A stretch of DNA of 64,000 nucleotides from Rufibacter roseolus (GTDB taxonomy: Bacteria; Bacteroidota; Bacteroidia; Cytophagales; Hymenobacteraceae). Location: NCBI RefSeq assembly GCF_017916365.1, contig NZ_JAFMSU010000001.1, positions 682,001 to 746,000 on the forward strand. The letters run 5' to 3'. The notes beneath the pieces are model-generated. The model searched no databases and had not been told where the DNA came from. It worked only from the letters and a program-made list of their open reading frames with translations. Below are positions 1-8,447 of the stretch, piece after piece (position 1 is the stretch's first letter; each line of letters begins with the position of its first letter). The position numbers were made by a program, and so were the translations under genes.

Positions 1-48
1 TTTCAAGAAAGTAGGCCAGAAACGGTTTTAATTTTTTAGGCTTATCCC

Positions 49-1002
49 CTACTCCTTGTATTTGAGCACCAGCACGGCCGGCAATGGCCGCTGTCCTTCT
101 TTGTCTGAAGGCTTGATGGTGTCTTTTCCTTTCACGTACAGCGCACTGGAGCCGCCGCCGTCAAGGTTCACGGCCTCACGGCAGCCCAGGCTCACCATCA
201 GTTGTGCCAACTGGTCTAAACTTGCCCCCTCGGCAATGCCTTTGTTGCGGCCTTCAACCATCAAGATAATCAGTTTCTGGTCTGGGGTATAGCCCATCAC
301 CGTCCGCGGATTGGGCCCGATGAAACTGGCGCCGCCGCGCATCTCTTCCTGAGCGGTGACATGTACTTTGCCATCCTGCACCAGCACCGGCCCGCCACCT
401 ACGGCGGTTTGCGGTTTCCAGCGTTTCATGTGCCTGGCGGTGCGCCTGGAAGGTGCCGGCGCCGGCTGTCCATTGGTTCCGGCAGCATAAGGTGCCGCTA
501 ATTCCATGGTTTTCTTCTTCTTGCCCACATTGTATGCCCAGGCCACATCGGCGGTGCGGTTCCGGAAAAACCCGATGACGCCCGTAGTGGGGTGATAGGT
601 GAGCGTATCCGGGCCGTTGGGGTTCTTGCGCCTAACCGGCGCCTGCGGGGCCAGGACCTTGCCGTTGTTGATGACCAGGTTCAGGTTGCTGTTGTCTGCG
701 AAGGAGAAGAAGGTGGTGTTCACTACTGCCAGCACGTTGCCGGTTTCCTGCTCATAGTACTGCTTGGGCGTAAAGCGCTGGCCGTTGCCAACCCTGGCCA
801 CGATCTCTAGTTTGGGGTCTTTGAGGTCTGCCTCCAAATAATAGGCTCTAAACGGTTTGCCGTCCAGAGAATCTGAGGTGGTGAATACTTTCACCGAGGT
901 AGGAAGTCCCGTTTGATGTTCAAGGGAAGGAAACCATTTCACTTGCGCAAAACCCGGAAAAGACAAGTAGACCGAGAGTAGGAGGGGGAGCAGCTTTTTC
1001 AT
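49..1002 (-). CDS. Secreted phosphodiester glycosidase (NAGPA-type domain)
   Basis: 317 residues beginning with a Sec signal peptide (about residues 1-19, ending GFAQ). The body matches the phosphodiester glycosidase / NAGPA family, related to the human enzyme that removes GlcNAc from GlcNAc-phosphate diesters and common next to bacterial exopolysaccharide genes. Visible family landmarks are VVNTTFF, an AVGGGPVLVQDG stretch, PRTVMGY, and the C-terminal NLDGGGSSAL motif that holds the catalytic region. The product should act in the periplasm or at the cell surface on a sugar-phosphate diester; the substrate cannot be told from sequence. It stands alone, convergent with nothing visible at the left window edge, and its upstream side is a repeat-filled gap before hemA. 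Family assignment is firm, role is not. Confidence 0.85.
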   Translation of the reverse strand: MKKLLPLLLSVYLSFPGFAQVKWFPSLEHQTGLPTSVKVFTTSDSLDGKPFRAYYLEADLKDPKLEIVARVGNGQRFTPKQYYEQETGNVLAVVNTTFFSFADNSNLNLVINNGKVLAPQAPVRRKNPNGPDTLTYHPTTGVIGFFRNRTADVAWAYNVGKKKKTMELAAPYAAGTNGQPAPAPSRRTARHMKRWKPQTAVGGGPVLVQDGKVHVTAQEEMRGGASFIGPNPRTVMGYTPDQKLIILMVEGRNKGIAEGASLDQLAQLMVSLGCREAVNLDGGGSSALYVKGKDTIKPSDKEGQRPLPAVLVLKYKE

Positions 1003-1437
1003 CGCGCCAAGATAAAGTCTAGCTTGTCAGATTCTCTGTTTCTGCCTTCATTTTCTGAAAAGCGGCTCAAAATGGGTGTGGTGGTTTCCCTTTGAGAGTA
1101 GCAGGCGCCGTTTGGGTTGTTGGTGATAACACCAACAATGGCGAGTGAAAGCGGCTTGAAACAGAGACCCACCCCTACCCCTCCAAGGAGGGGAATTCTC
1201 TCCGATGCACTAGGACGCATTTGAACAGCAATAGAGGCGGTAGAAAAACAGGTCAAAAATGTTAAGGCAATCCCTTGTGGTTGCCCTAACACCGGGGCAA
1301 ACGCTAAAGGGCAACCATAAGGGATTGCCCCTACAATGGCCTGCAGCAGAAACATCGTTCAGGGTATCCGCAAAAAGAAAATCGGGACGCTCTTTGGAGG
1401 AACGTCCCGATTGGTATGGTCAATAATGAAATTCTAG
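1003..1437. other. Repeat-filled intergenic gap upstream of the phosphodiester glycosidase gene
   Basis: No credible gene. It holds one imperfect IPE palindrome near its left end, a small CCCCTCC/GGAGGGG palindrome at about 1179-1196, and an inverted pair of the widespread GGCAATCCCTTGTGG repeat (1266-1287 and 1308-1331). An open frame of 118 codons on the minus strand crosses these repeats and is not believed to be a gene. Confidence 0.7.
1266..1331. repeat. Inverted pair of the GGCAATCCCTTGTGGTTGCC repeat
   Basis: Two 22-24 base arms, reading GCAATCCCTTGTGGTTGCCC on the left and its near reverse complement on the right, separated by about 20 bases. Similar short arms occur in noncoding DNA of many unrelated bacteria. 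A further single arm is inside the MITE-like element at 40.3-40.5 kb of this window. Confidence 0.75.
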
Positions 1438-2712
1438 TTAAGAGTGGCTCTCGGCGGATTGTTTCTCCAGGTCGAAGAGGTCGGTGAGCACGTCAATGAG
1501 GGTTTCGGCCTCGCCGCGTTTGCAGGCGGCTTTGAGTTGCAGTACCGGCAGCTTGATGATCTTCTGCATCATGGACTTGGTTACGTCATCCATGTGCTTG
1601 GCTTCCTGCGGAGAGAGTTTCTTCATGTACCGCGCCATCTCTTCCTGGCGGATGGTCTCCAGCGCGTTCTTCAGCTTCTGGATGGTAGGCGACACGTTCA
1701 TCTCCTTGCTCCAGTCCTCAAACCCGGCGATGGATTCCTTGATGATCTGCTTTACCTGCGGCACGGCATCCAGGCGGCGTTGCAGGGCTTCAGAGGCTTT
1801 GTTCTGGATGGTGTCAATGTTGTACACCAGCACCCCTGGGATCTGCTCTATCTGCGGCTCAACGCTGCGGGGCACGCTCAGGTCAATGAAGAACTTGTAC
1901 GTAAGCACGTTCAGGCGGCTCACCATTTCCTTGGTGAAGAAAGGCTCATCGCGGGCTACGGAGGAGATGATGACATCGGCCTCTTTCATGGCTTCCACCA
2001 GGTTCTCAAAAGGAACTACTTCTAGGCCGCACTCCTCGGCCAGGATCTCGGCCTTGGCTTTGGTGCGGTTAGAGATCTTCACGTTCTGGAAATCTGAATC
2101 AGAGAGGTGGCGGCACACATCGGCGCCAATCTCGCCTAAGCCTACCACCAGCACTTTAGGGTTGGCGATATCGGCGGTAAGGCTTTCTACCAACTCAAGG
2201 GCCGCGTAAGAGGTAGAGGCGGCGCCGTCTCTAAACGAGGTCTCCTGTACTACGCGCTTGTTGGTGAAGAAAATGGTGTGCAGCAGGCGGTGCAGGAATG
2301 GTCCGGCGGCCTCGTTGTCTACACTCCACTGGTAAGCTTGTTTTACCTGGTTAGAGATCTGCATGTCACCCACCACCTGCGCGTCCAGGCCCATGGCCAC
2401 GTTGAACAGGTGCTGAACGGCATCTGCATGCTCGTTCACGATGGTGAAGTAATCCAGGTACTGGGAAATATTGGAAATGCCTTTGCTGATGCCCAGCAGC
2501 TTCACGATCTCGTGGCTGTAGTCATCATCAGAGGTGTAATAAACCTCGGTGCGGTTGCACGTGGAAAGAACTAATATGTCAGTTGCCTGAATGAAATTTT
2601 TGAGCGTTTGCAGGAACTGTCGGCACGACCCCTCATCCAAGGCGATAAGCTCTCTTATGTCTAAGGGAGCTTTTTTATAAGAAAGACTGACGGCTCTAAA
2701 GTTGTGAAGCAT
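1438..2712 (-). CDS. hemA: Glutamyl-tRNA reductase
   Basis: First committed enzyme of C5 tetrapyrrole (heme) synthesis: reduces glutamyl-tRNA(Glu) to glutamate-1-semialdehyde with NADPH in the cytosol. The catalytic cysteine is Cys52 in LSTCNRTE; KAPLDIRE near the N-terminus, the Rossmann motif VVGLGEIGADV and the C-terminal dimerisation helices are all present, and length (424 residues) is usual. The frame can be extended eight codons to a TTG at 2736, but that TTG lies inside a good TAATTTTG promoter box (2734-2741), so I place the start at the ATG at 2712, giving a leader of about 15 bases. No other heme genes are adjacent; it is divergent from the histidine kinase gene. Confidence 0.95.
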   Translation of the reverse strand: MLHNFRAVSLSYKKAPLDIRELIALDEGSCRQFLQTLKNFIQATDILVLSTCNRTEVYYTSDDDYSHEIVKLLGISKGISNISQYLDYFTIVNEHADAVQHLFNVAMGLDAQVVGDMQISNQVKQAYQWSVDNEAAGPFLHRLLHTIFFTNKRVVQETSFRDGAASTSYAALELVESLTADIANPKVLVVGLGEIGADVCRHLSDSDFQNVKISNRTKAKAEILAEECGLEVVPFENLVEAMKEADVIISSVARDEPFFTKEMVSRLNVLTYKFFIDLSVPRSVEPQIEQIPGVLVYNIDTIQNKASEALQRRLDAVPQVKQIIKESIAGFEDWSKEMNVSPTIQKLKNALETIRQEEMARYMKKLSPQEAKHMDDVTKSMMQKIIKLPVLQLKAACKRGEAETLIDVLTDLFDLEKQSAESHS

Positions 2713-2733
2713 ACGGCAGTTTGAAATAGCATG

Positions 2734-2741
2734 CAAAATTA
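2734..2741 (-). promoter_or_regulatory. Predicted -7 box of hemA (TAATTTTG)
   Basis: Matches the Bacteroidota sigma factor -7 consensus TAnnTTTG on the minus strand, about 22 bases before the hemA ATG. A clear -33 TTTG was not found at ideal spacing, so this is a sequence match only. Confidence 0.5.
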
Positions 2742-2893
2742 CAGCACATACTTTTAATAATGAATTACTTTTGTATCTTTCTTTTATTTATACTCATTAC
2801 AAATTGCTGATAACAGACGCTCGGGCTACTATCTTCGTTAAGAGAGAACCCAATCCCTAGACGGGCGTATTTCCTCTAGCGTTGCCTTTGTAC

Positions 2894-4081
2894 ATGATCC
2901 CGACCTCCATTTATTCCAGGAAATCCAGGTTAAAGCTGCTCATCATTGCCATTGCACTGATTATTGGCGCGGCCACCGTCATCTACACTAACCTGTTGGT
3001 AGCCAAGCTTTCTGAGCGGGAACAGCAACTCATTGATTTGTACGCCAAAGGTCTGCGCTACATGATCAACGCCGAGATTGACTCAGACAACCTGGTGTTC
3101 ATCCAGGAGGAGATCATTGACGCAAACCGCTCCGTACCCGTTATCCAGACCGACGAGAAAGAGAACGTCATCGCCTATAAGAACCTTGATATCCCCGAAA
3201 AAATTTCAGAAAACCGCAAAAAAAGGCTTTTGCAGCGCGAAATAGCCAAGATGAAGGCCCAGCACAAGCCCATTGTGGTGTCTTACCAGCAGGAGTTCAA
3301 GAACTATATTTTCTACAAGGATTCTGAGTTGCTCACGCAGTTACGCTATTACCCGTATGTGCAGCTCACGGTCATCGCGTGCCTTTCTGTGATTGCCTAT
3401 TACGCCTTCAGTTACTCCCGCAAAGCGGAGCAGAACCGCGTGTGGGTGGGTCTGGCGAAGGAAACCGCTCACCAGTTGGGCACGCCGCTCTCTTCTTTGA
3501 TGGCCTGGTACGAGTACCTTAAAGGCAGTCCCCGGTTTGAAAATGAGCCCATTATTGAAGAACTAGGTAAAGACGTGCGCCGGCTGGAGATCATCACCGA
3601 GCGTTTCTCCAACATCGGGTCGGTGCCGGTGCTCAAGGATGAGCCACTGCAACGGGTACTGGAAAACGCCATCGGGTACCTTCGCAACAGGGTCTCCAAC
3701 AAGGTGGCTTTCTCCATAGAGTCTGAGTTCCCACCGGAGACCACGGCCAAAGTGAACATCCCGCTTTTTGAGTGGGTGATAGAGAATATCTGCAAGAACG
3801 CCGTGGACGCCATGGAGGGCAAAGGCAGTATCACGCTGCGCCTGGTGAAAGCCAACGCAAAAGACGCCATCGCGCTGGACATCCAGGATACCGGCAAAGG
3901 CATCCCTAAGACGAAGCAGGAAGAAGTGTTCGTGCCCGGTTATACCACTAAGAAACGCGGCTGGGGCTTAGGTCTGGCGTTGGCCAAACGTATTATTGAG
4001 AATTACCACCAAGGTCGCCTGTTTGTGAAATCCTCTGAGGTGGGAAAGGGCACTACGTTTAGGGTGGTGTTGAATAGGTAA
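2894..4081 (+). CDS. Membrane sensor histidine kinase (orphan)
   Basis: About 395 residues from the ATG; a TTG four codons upstream is less likely. Order: short cytoplasmic tail, transmembrane helix about 13-32, extracytoplasmic sensor of roughly 115 residues without a domain I recognise, second helix about 153-172, then the DHp helix with the phospho-acceptor in AKETAHQLGTPLSS (near residue 190), and a HATPase domain with N box ENICKNAVDAM, G1 box DTGKGIP and G2 box GWGLGLALAK. The HQLGTP H-box resembles the NtrY-like subgroup common in Bacteroidota. No response regulator lies next to it, so its partner and signal are unknown. It is divergent from hemA and convergent with the three-paralogue operon. 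Confidence 0.88.
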   Translation: MIPTSIYSRKSRLKLLIIAIALIIGAATVIYTNLLVAKLSEREQQLIDLYAKGLRYMINAEIDSDNLVFIQEEIIDANRSVPVIQTDEKENVIAYKNLDIPEKISENRKKRLLQREIAKMKAQHKPIVVSYQQEFKNYIFYKDSELLTQLRYYPYVQLTVIACLSVIAYYAFSYSRKAEQNRVWVGLAKETAHQLGTPLSSLMAWYEYLKGSPRFENEPIIEELGKDVRRLEIITERFSNIGSVPVLKDEPLQRVLENAIGYLRNRVSNKVAFSIESEFPPETTAKVNIPLFEWVIENICKNAVDAMEGKGSITLRLVKANAKDAIALDIQDTGKGIPKTKQEEVFVPGYTTKKRGWGLGLALAKRIIENYHQGRLFVKSSEVGKGTTFRVVLNR

Positions 4082-4083
4082 GG

Positions 4084-4120
4084 TGTTTTGGAGGTGTTTT
4101 CTGGAAAGAAAGGGAGAAAC
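4084..4120. repeat. IPE palindrome, degenerate copy
   Basis: GTTTTGGAGGTGTTTTC on the left and GGAAAGAAAGGGAGAAAC on the right; the core TGTTTTC is kept, the outer stem is decayed. It sits between two convergent genes. Confidence 0.45.
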
Positions 4121-4123
4121 GGA

Positions 4124-4867
4124 TTAGCGGAAAAAGTCTTCTATTCGGTAGAACACGTTTTTAGGAAAGCTAGTGTCTTTTACTGGAAGCCCGCTCACTG
4201 AAATACCTCCCAATACTCCCTGAAATGAATTATGGGTTGGTTTGCCTTGTAGCAGCGCAATCCTAACTGCTTGAAGATTTTCCAATTCTGAAAGGCGGAA
4301 CCGTTGAGTTTGGTAGCCAATAGCCGAAATCACTAACCATTGTTTCTCCAGCGATATTATTTTAGAAAACGGCAGGCGGAAATTGCCCAGAGCATCTGCC
4401 TTGGTTTCTACGGAGTCATTCAGCCTGATGATTATGGCTGATGTGCCTGCTAGTATATTTCCGACGATTGAGTTGTTGTCCTGCGCAGATACAGTGGGAG
4501 AAAGCAGAAGGCTGGGTGCTGGTAAGAGTTCTATTTCTGAGCTGCGCTGTTGAATATGCTGGGCGGCAGTTGGGCGAGCGGTTAGCCATGTTGCTAAACC
4601 CAAGACCAAAGCAGGTAAAGTCCATTTCTTTTTGGAACTAGACTTAGGTTTATATTCCCGGTTGAGTTGATCATCGCGGAATCTCCCGCAGCCATTTCCA
4701 GATTGTTTTGTCAGCCAAGCTATTACCTCTGCATCAGACATCATTGTGAAATCCACTACCGTTTTCTGGCAGTTTTGACAGAATCTGCCTTTCTCATTTG
4801 GTGTCATTTTATTCCAGCTTTCATGGCAAGGTTCTGGAATGGTGACGCTGATTTTGTCTCTGGACAT
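4124..4867 (-). CDS. Four-Cys motif / single-TM / CarboxypepD_reg-like protein, paralogue 3 of 3
   Basis: 247 residues, last gene of a tandem of three paralogues. N-terminal cytoplasmic-type module: PEPCHESW (Cys14), GRFCQNC (Cys30, Cys33), VVDFTMMSDAEV and CGRFRDDQL (Cys60), spacing compatible with a Zn or Fe-S knuckle. Next comes one hydrophobic segment (about 81-99) and a C-terminal region with SAIGYQTQRF, resembling the end of a CarboxypepD_reg beta-sandwich (a transthyretin-like fold), preceded by a weak carboxypeptidase-like repeat (IVGNILAGTSAIIIRLND). It ends FYRIEDFFR, a tail shared with its neighbours. The regulatory domain here is the most divergent of the three. This architecture recurs in Bacteroidota as unnamed 'carboxypeptidase-like regulatory domain' proteins; I know of no demonstrated function. 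Confidence 0.8.
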   Translation of the reverse strand: MSRDKISVTIPEPCHESWNKMTPNEKGRFCQNCQKTVVDFTMMSDAEVIAWLTKQSGNGCGRFRDDQLNREYKPKSSSKKKWTLPALVLGLATWLTARPTAAQHIQQRSSEIELLPAPSLLLSPTVSAQDNNSIVGNILAGTSAIIIRLNDSVETKADALGNFRLPFSKIISLEKQWLVISAIGYQTQRFRLSELENLQAVRIALLQGKPTHNSFQGVLGGISVSGLPVKDTSFPKNVFYRIEDFFR

Positions 4868-4875
4868 GAATTCCT

Positions 4876-4911
4876 GTTTTGAGGCTGATTTCCGGAATAG
4901 AGGCCGGAAAT
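4876..4911. repeat. IPE palindrome between paralogues
   Basis: Left arm GTTTTGAGGCTGATTTCC, right arm GGAATAGAGGCCGGAAAT. It fills most of the 49-base gap between the second and third paralogue. Confidence 0.6.
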
Positions 4912-4916
4912 AAAAA

Positions 4917-5672
4917 CTAAAAGAGCTTTTCTTTTAGTCGCTGGAAGAAGTTAAGCTGCGGCTTATTTTGCTGAACCGGTGGGTTTCTCACTAGTTGTAC
5001 ATTCCCCGCCACCACTACAACTTCTACCAAGGAGGCACGATCTAGCCGCAATCTGATTTCATTGGAAGCTTGGGAATTTGATTCTTTCAGAGGAATAGTT
5101 TCTGTCATGTAGCCAATAAAAGAGACGACGAGCGATAGGTTTTCTGTGCCTGTCCCCTCCGGAAGCACAATTTCAAATTCTCCGTGAACGCCGGTAGGTT
5201 TTGCTATAGAAGTTCCCGCGACTCGCACGGTGACACCAGGTATGGGCTCCAGGCTGATAGAATCTACAATTATGCCTCTGTAAACAGAAGAAGGGGTTAT
5301 GGTGGAATCGCGGATTATAGAAGGTAAGGCCTGCGCACGGTCCTGTGCAGGAATTGATGCATTTGATGTCTGTGCTTCTGCCGTCTTGGAACTGAACCAA
5401 GCAAATAGGCCCAGCAAGGCTGGTCGCCAATCCCACTTTCTTGAGGGTACGGGAAGAGCTGTTAACTCTCTTCCTAATTGGTTTGACCTAAAGCGGCCAC
5501 ATGTATTTTCTTTCCCTAACCAATCTACCACCTCCACATCAGACATCATCGTGAAATCTACTACCGTTTTCTGGCAGTTTTGGCAGAAACGGCCTTGATT
5601 AAGTGGCGTCATAGATGCCCAATCCTCGTGGCAAGGCTGCGGTATGGTGACGGTGAGGCGGCGAGTAGGCAT
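4917..5672 (-). CDS. Four-Cys motif / single-TM / CarboxypepD_reg protein, paralogue 2 of 3
   Basis: 251 residues from the ATG at 5672, where the product begins MPTRRLTVTIPQPCHEDW exactly like its upstream paralogue; a TTG twelve codons earlier would extend it but lies in an IPE remnant. Cys14, Cys30, Cys33 and a CGRF cysteine near residue 58 are conserved, followed by a hydrophobic segment, then a recognisable CarboxypepD_reg domain (GIIVDSISLEPIPGVTVRV, GVHGEFEIVLP, LVVSFIGYMTETI). The C-terminus NFFQRLKEKLF keeps the aromatic/basic tail. Probably co-transcribed with both neighbours (gaps of 42 and 49 bases). Topology suggests cysteines inside the cell and the beta-sandwich outside. Function unknown. 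Confidence 0.82.
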   Translation of the reverse strand: MPTRRLTVTIPQPCHEDWASMTPLNQGRFCQNCQKTVVDFTMMSDVEVVDWLGKENTCGRFRSNQLGRELTALPVPSRKWDWRPALLGLFAWFSSKTAEAQTSNASIPAQDRAQALPSIIRDSTITPSSVYRGIIVDSISLEPIPGVTVRVAGTSIAKPTGVHGEFEIVLPEGTGTENLSLVVSFIGYMTETIPLKESNSQASNEIRLRLDRASLVEVVVVAGNVQLVRNPPVQQNKPQLNFFQRLKEKLF

Positions 5673-5714
5673 GGCTTCTTTTGAACTCGTTTCTGAAAAG
5701 TGGGGCAAAACAGG

Positions 5715-6461
5715 TTATCGGAACAGGTTTTTGACTCTGTAGTAAAGACCACGTGGAGAATACCACTTATACCAGAAGGCACCACCGACTATAACAGTTT
5801 CTCCCATGGTGCTTGTGTCTTCGGAGAGAAGAATGGTTACTTCTGAGGCTCTCAATAATTCCGCTACCTTTCTCTCCTGGGGTATATAACCTATAAAAGA
5901 GATAATAACCGTTTGTTCTTCAGTTTGTATTCCTGTAGGAAGTTCCAAGGAAAAATACCCATTCACATCTGTGGGGGTGGCCATGGTAGTGCCTTTGAGT
6001 AGTACCGTTGTGCCTGGCATTGGGTTATTACCTTTCGCGTCCAGTATTCTTCCTTTAAGTACTACTAAGCTATCAGCGGCCAAAGCTTTTTGAGAAATTT
6101 CTTCTTCAGGCGCTGCGTCTCTGATAGACAATGGGAAAACAGGAGAGGGGTGTGCCTCCACCGGCTTCGTGTTTAACCACGCCGACAAACCTAGTACCGC
6201 AGCTCGCCAGGTCCAGCGCCGTCTGCTGCTTGCGGAAGTCGCCAGCAATTCCCTGCCTAGCTGATCATGCCTAAACTTTCCGCAGGTGCGACCTTCTTGC
6301 TTTGAAAGCCAATCCACTACTTCGGCGTCAGACATCCTGGTGAAGTCCACCACTGTTTTGGCGCAGCTTTGGCAAAAACGGCCCTGAAGCTCAGGTGACA
6401 TGGCGTTCCAGTCCTGGTGGCAGGGCTGGGGCACGGAGACGGTGAGGCGGCGGTTGGGCAT
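5715..6461 (-). CDS. Four-Cys motif / single-TM / CarboxypepD_reg protein, paralogue 1 of 3
   Basis: 248 residues, first gene of the tandem. Cys14 (PQPCHQDW), Cys30 and Cys33 (GRFCQSC), VVDFTRMSDAEVVDWL, and Cys60 (CGKFRHDQLGRE) define the N-terminal module. An Arg-rich stretch RRRW precedes the hydrophobic segment (about 80-97), which by the positive-inside rule puts the cysteine module in the cytoplasm. The outer part is a clear CarboxypepD_reg domain: LKGRILDAKGNNPMPGTTV, LLKGTTMATPTDVNGYFSL, VIISFIGYIPQERKV. Tail YYRVKNLFR matches the siblings. The three differ enough that they are old duplicates. The amino-acid permease gene diverges from it across a 92-base gap. Confidence 0.82.
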   Translation of the reverse strand: MPNRRLTVSVPQPCHQDWNAMSPELQGRFCQSCAKTVVDFTRMSDAEVVDWLSKQEGRTCGKFRHDQLGRELLATSASSRRRWTWRAAVLGLSAWLNTKPVEAHPSPVFPLSIRDAAPEEEISQKALAADSLVVLKGRILDAKGNNPMPGTTVLLKGTTMATPTDVNGYFSLELPTGIQTEEQTVIISFIGYIPQERKVAELLRASEVTILLSEDTSTMGETVIVGGAFWYKWYSPRGLYYRVKNLFR

Positions 6462-6553
6462 AGGGGAGGGTTTGTCTAAATATAGGGTGGTTTCGCCGCT
6501 TTCAGAATATTTTGCTTAACTTTTCCCCTGAATTTTTACACCCAACAGACCAA

Positions 6554-8299
6554 GTGAATTTAAAAAGTCTTTTTCGCCGCAAGAGTTTAACCGCTGTTTT
6601 GCATACCCCGCCCGCCGATGTAGCCGCCCACCCGGGGGCTGTGGAGGAGGGCCTGGAGCGTAACCTTACTGTAAGGGACTTGACTTCCCTGGGGATCGCC
6701 GCCATTATTGGGGCCGGTATTTTCAGTACCATCGGGAATGCGAGTTACGAGGGCGGTCCGGCGGTGTCTCTGCTGTTTGTCTTTACGGCTATTGCGTGTG
6801 CGTTCTCTGCGTTGTGCTATGCGCAGTTTGCGGCCACCATTCCGGTGAGCGGCTCGGCTTATACATATGCCTATACTTCCTTCGGGGAGCTGGCGGCCTG
6901 GATCATCGGCTGGGCCCTGATCATGGAATACACGGTGGGGAACATTGTGGTGGCCATCTCCTGGAGCGATTATTTCACCGGGCTCATGAGCGGGGTTGGC
7001 CTGGATATTCCGGCCTGGCTCACCATGGGAACCCAGAGTGCCCACAAAGGCTACTACGAGGTAGTGGCGCTGCTGCAGGCCGGGCAACCGCTCTCCGCGG
7101 CTGATCCGGTGCAGTTGGAGGCGTATAATACCTGGCTGTCGGCCCCTAATTTCCTGGGCGGAAAACTGGTGATCGACTTGCCAGCCTTCATGATCAATGC
7201 CGTGATCACTGCTTTGGTATACATCGGGATAAAAGAGTCCAAAAACGCTTCTAACCTGCTGGTGCTGCTGAAAATGGCCGTTGTGCTGGTGGTGATTGCC
7301 GTGGGGATCTTCTACGTGAACCCCGAGAACTGGAGCCCGTTCGCCCCTAATGGCATCGGTGGCGTGCTGAAAGGCGTATCAGCGGTGTTTTTTGCCTATA
7401 TCGGGTTTGACGCCATCAGTACCACCGCCGAGGAATGTAAGAATCCGCAGCGCGATTTGCCCCGCGCCATGATCTACGCCCTTATCATCTGTACTATTCT
7501 GTACGTGATCATCACGCTGGTGCTGACGGGAATGGTATCCTATAAAGAACTGGCCGTGGGCGATCCATTGGCCTATGTGTTCACCAAAGTAGGGGTTGAC
7601 TGGTTGGCTGGTGTGGTGGCGGTGAGCGCCATCTTCGCCATGGCCTCGGTGCTGTTGGTGTTCCAAATCGGGCAGCCGCGCATCTGGATGACCATGTCAC
7701 GTGACGGATTGTTGCCTCCTTTGTTCTCAAAAGTTCACCCGCGTTTCAGGACACCGTCTTTCTCCACCATAGTGACCGGGCTCTTCGTGGGCGTGCCGGC
7801 CTTGCTCCTGAACATGGACCTGGTGATTGACCTGACCAGCATAGGCACACTTTTCGCGTTTGCCCTGGTGTGCGGTGGTATTCTCATGATTGACCCCCAT
7901 GGTACTTCCGAGGCCCGTTTCAAAGTGCCTTACCTAAACGGCAAATTCCTGGTGCCGCTCATCCTGGGGTTAATCGGGGTGCTGGTATTAATGTATAATC
8001 GGCAAGCCATTGATGAGTTCTGGCGTGCGGTGGCCTGGAGCGGTGGCTATGAGGAGTTCCGCCACCAGATTCCTATGCTGGTGTTCCTGATTTCCTGCGT
8101 GCTCATGGCCTGGGTTTCTTTCAGACGGAACTTGTCTTTGCTGCCGGTGCTGGGTCTTTTAACCAACCTCTACCTCATGACCCAATTGGGCGTGAACAAC
8201 TGGTTGCTCTTCACTGTTTGGCTGCTGATTGGCTTGGCTATCTACTTCGGGTACAGCTACAAACACAGTAAACTGGCGGTGCGCCGACAAGTAGTGTAG
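6554..8299 (+). CDS. APC-family amino-acid permease
   Basis: About 581 residues with some 12-14 predicted membrane helices. The N-terminal family signature is clear: GLERNLTVRDLTSLGIAAIIGAGIFSTIG, then PVSGSAYTYAYTSFGELAAWIIGWALIMEY, which match the cationic amino-acid transporter (CAT/YfnA) branch. Later FFAYIGFDAISTTAEECKNPQRDLPRAM is also typical. I choose the GTG at 6554 (product starts VNLKSLFRRKSL, like relatives); a TTG at 6512 is possible but falls in TATTTTG, which looks like a promoter box. There is an unusual insert (roughly residues 150-180: GTQSAHKGYYEVV...) between early helices. Likely proton-coupled amino-acid uptake; substrate unknown. Confidence 0.9.
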   Translation: MNLKSLFRRKSLTAVLHTPPADVAAHPGAVEEGLERNLTVRDLTSLGIAAIIGAGIFSTIGNASYEGGPAVSLLFVFTAIACAFSALCYAQFAATIPVSGSAYTYAYTSFGELAAWIIGWALIMEYTVGNIVVAISWSDYFTGLMSGVGLDIPAWLTMGTQSAHKGYYEVVALLQAGQPLSAADPVQLEAYNTWLSAPNFLGGKLVIDLPAFMINAVITALVYIGIKESKNASNLLVLLKMAVVLVVIAVGIFYVNPENWSPFAPNGIGGVLKGVSAVFFAYIGFDAISTTAEECKNPQRDLPRAMIYALIICTILYVIITLVLTGMVSYKELAVGDPLAYVFTKVGVDWLAGVVAVSAIFAMASVLLVFQIGQPRIWMTMSRDGLLPPLFSKVHPRFRTPSFSTIVTGLFVGVPALLLNMDLVIDLTSIGTLFAFALVCGGILMIDPHGTSEARFKVPYLNGKFLVPLILGLIGVLVLMYNRQAIDEFWRAVAWSGGYEEFRHQIPMLVFLISCVLMAWVSFRRNLSLLPVLGLLTNLYLMTQLGVNNWLLFTVWLLIGLAIYFGYSYKHSKLAVRRQVV

Positions 8300-8447
8300 C
8301 GCGTAAAAATTTTCTTGTGCTGCGGCAACTACGCTATTGTTGCTAAAAGGTTACAAAATTTTTTCTTTCCTCCCTATTAGGTGGTATCTTTCCTATAGTT
8401 TAGGCAGGCAGAGGCGTGTCTGCATATTAAAAGGAAAAGCTGAGGCT

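Noticed and set aside
999-1355. 118-codon open frame on the minus strand upstream of the phosphodiester glycosidase gene
   Set aside because: It crosses an IPE and an inverted repeat, overlaps the neighbour's start, and the product shows no family-like pattern.
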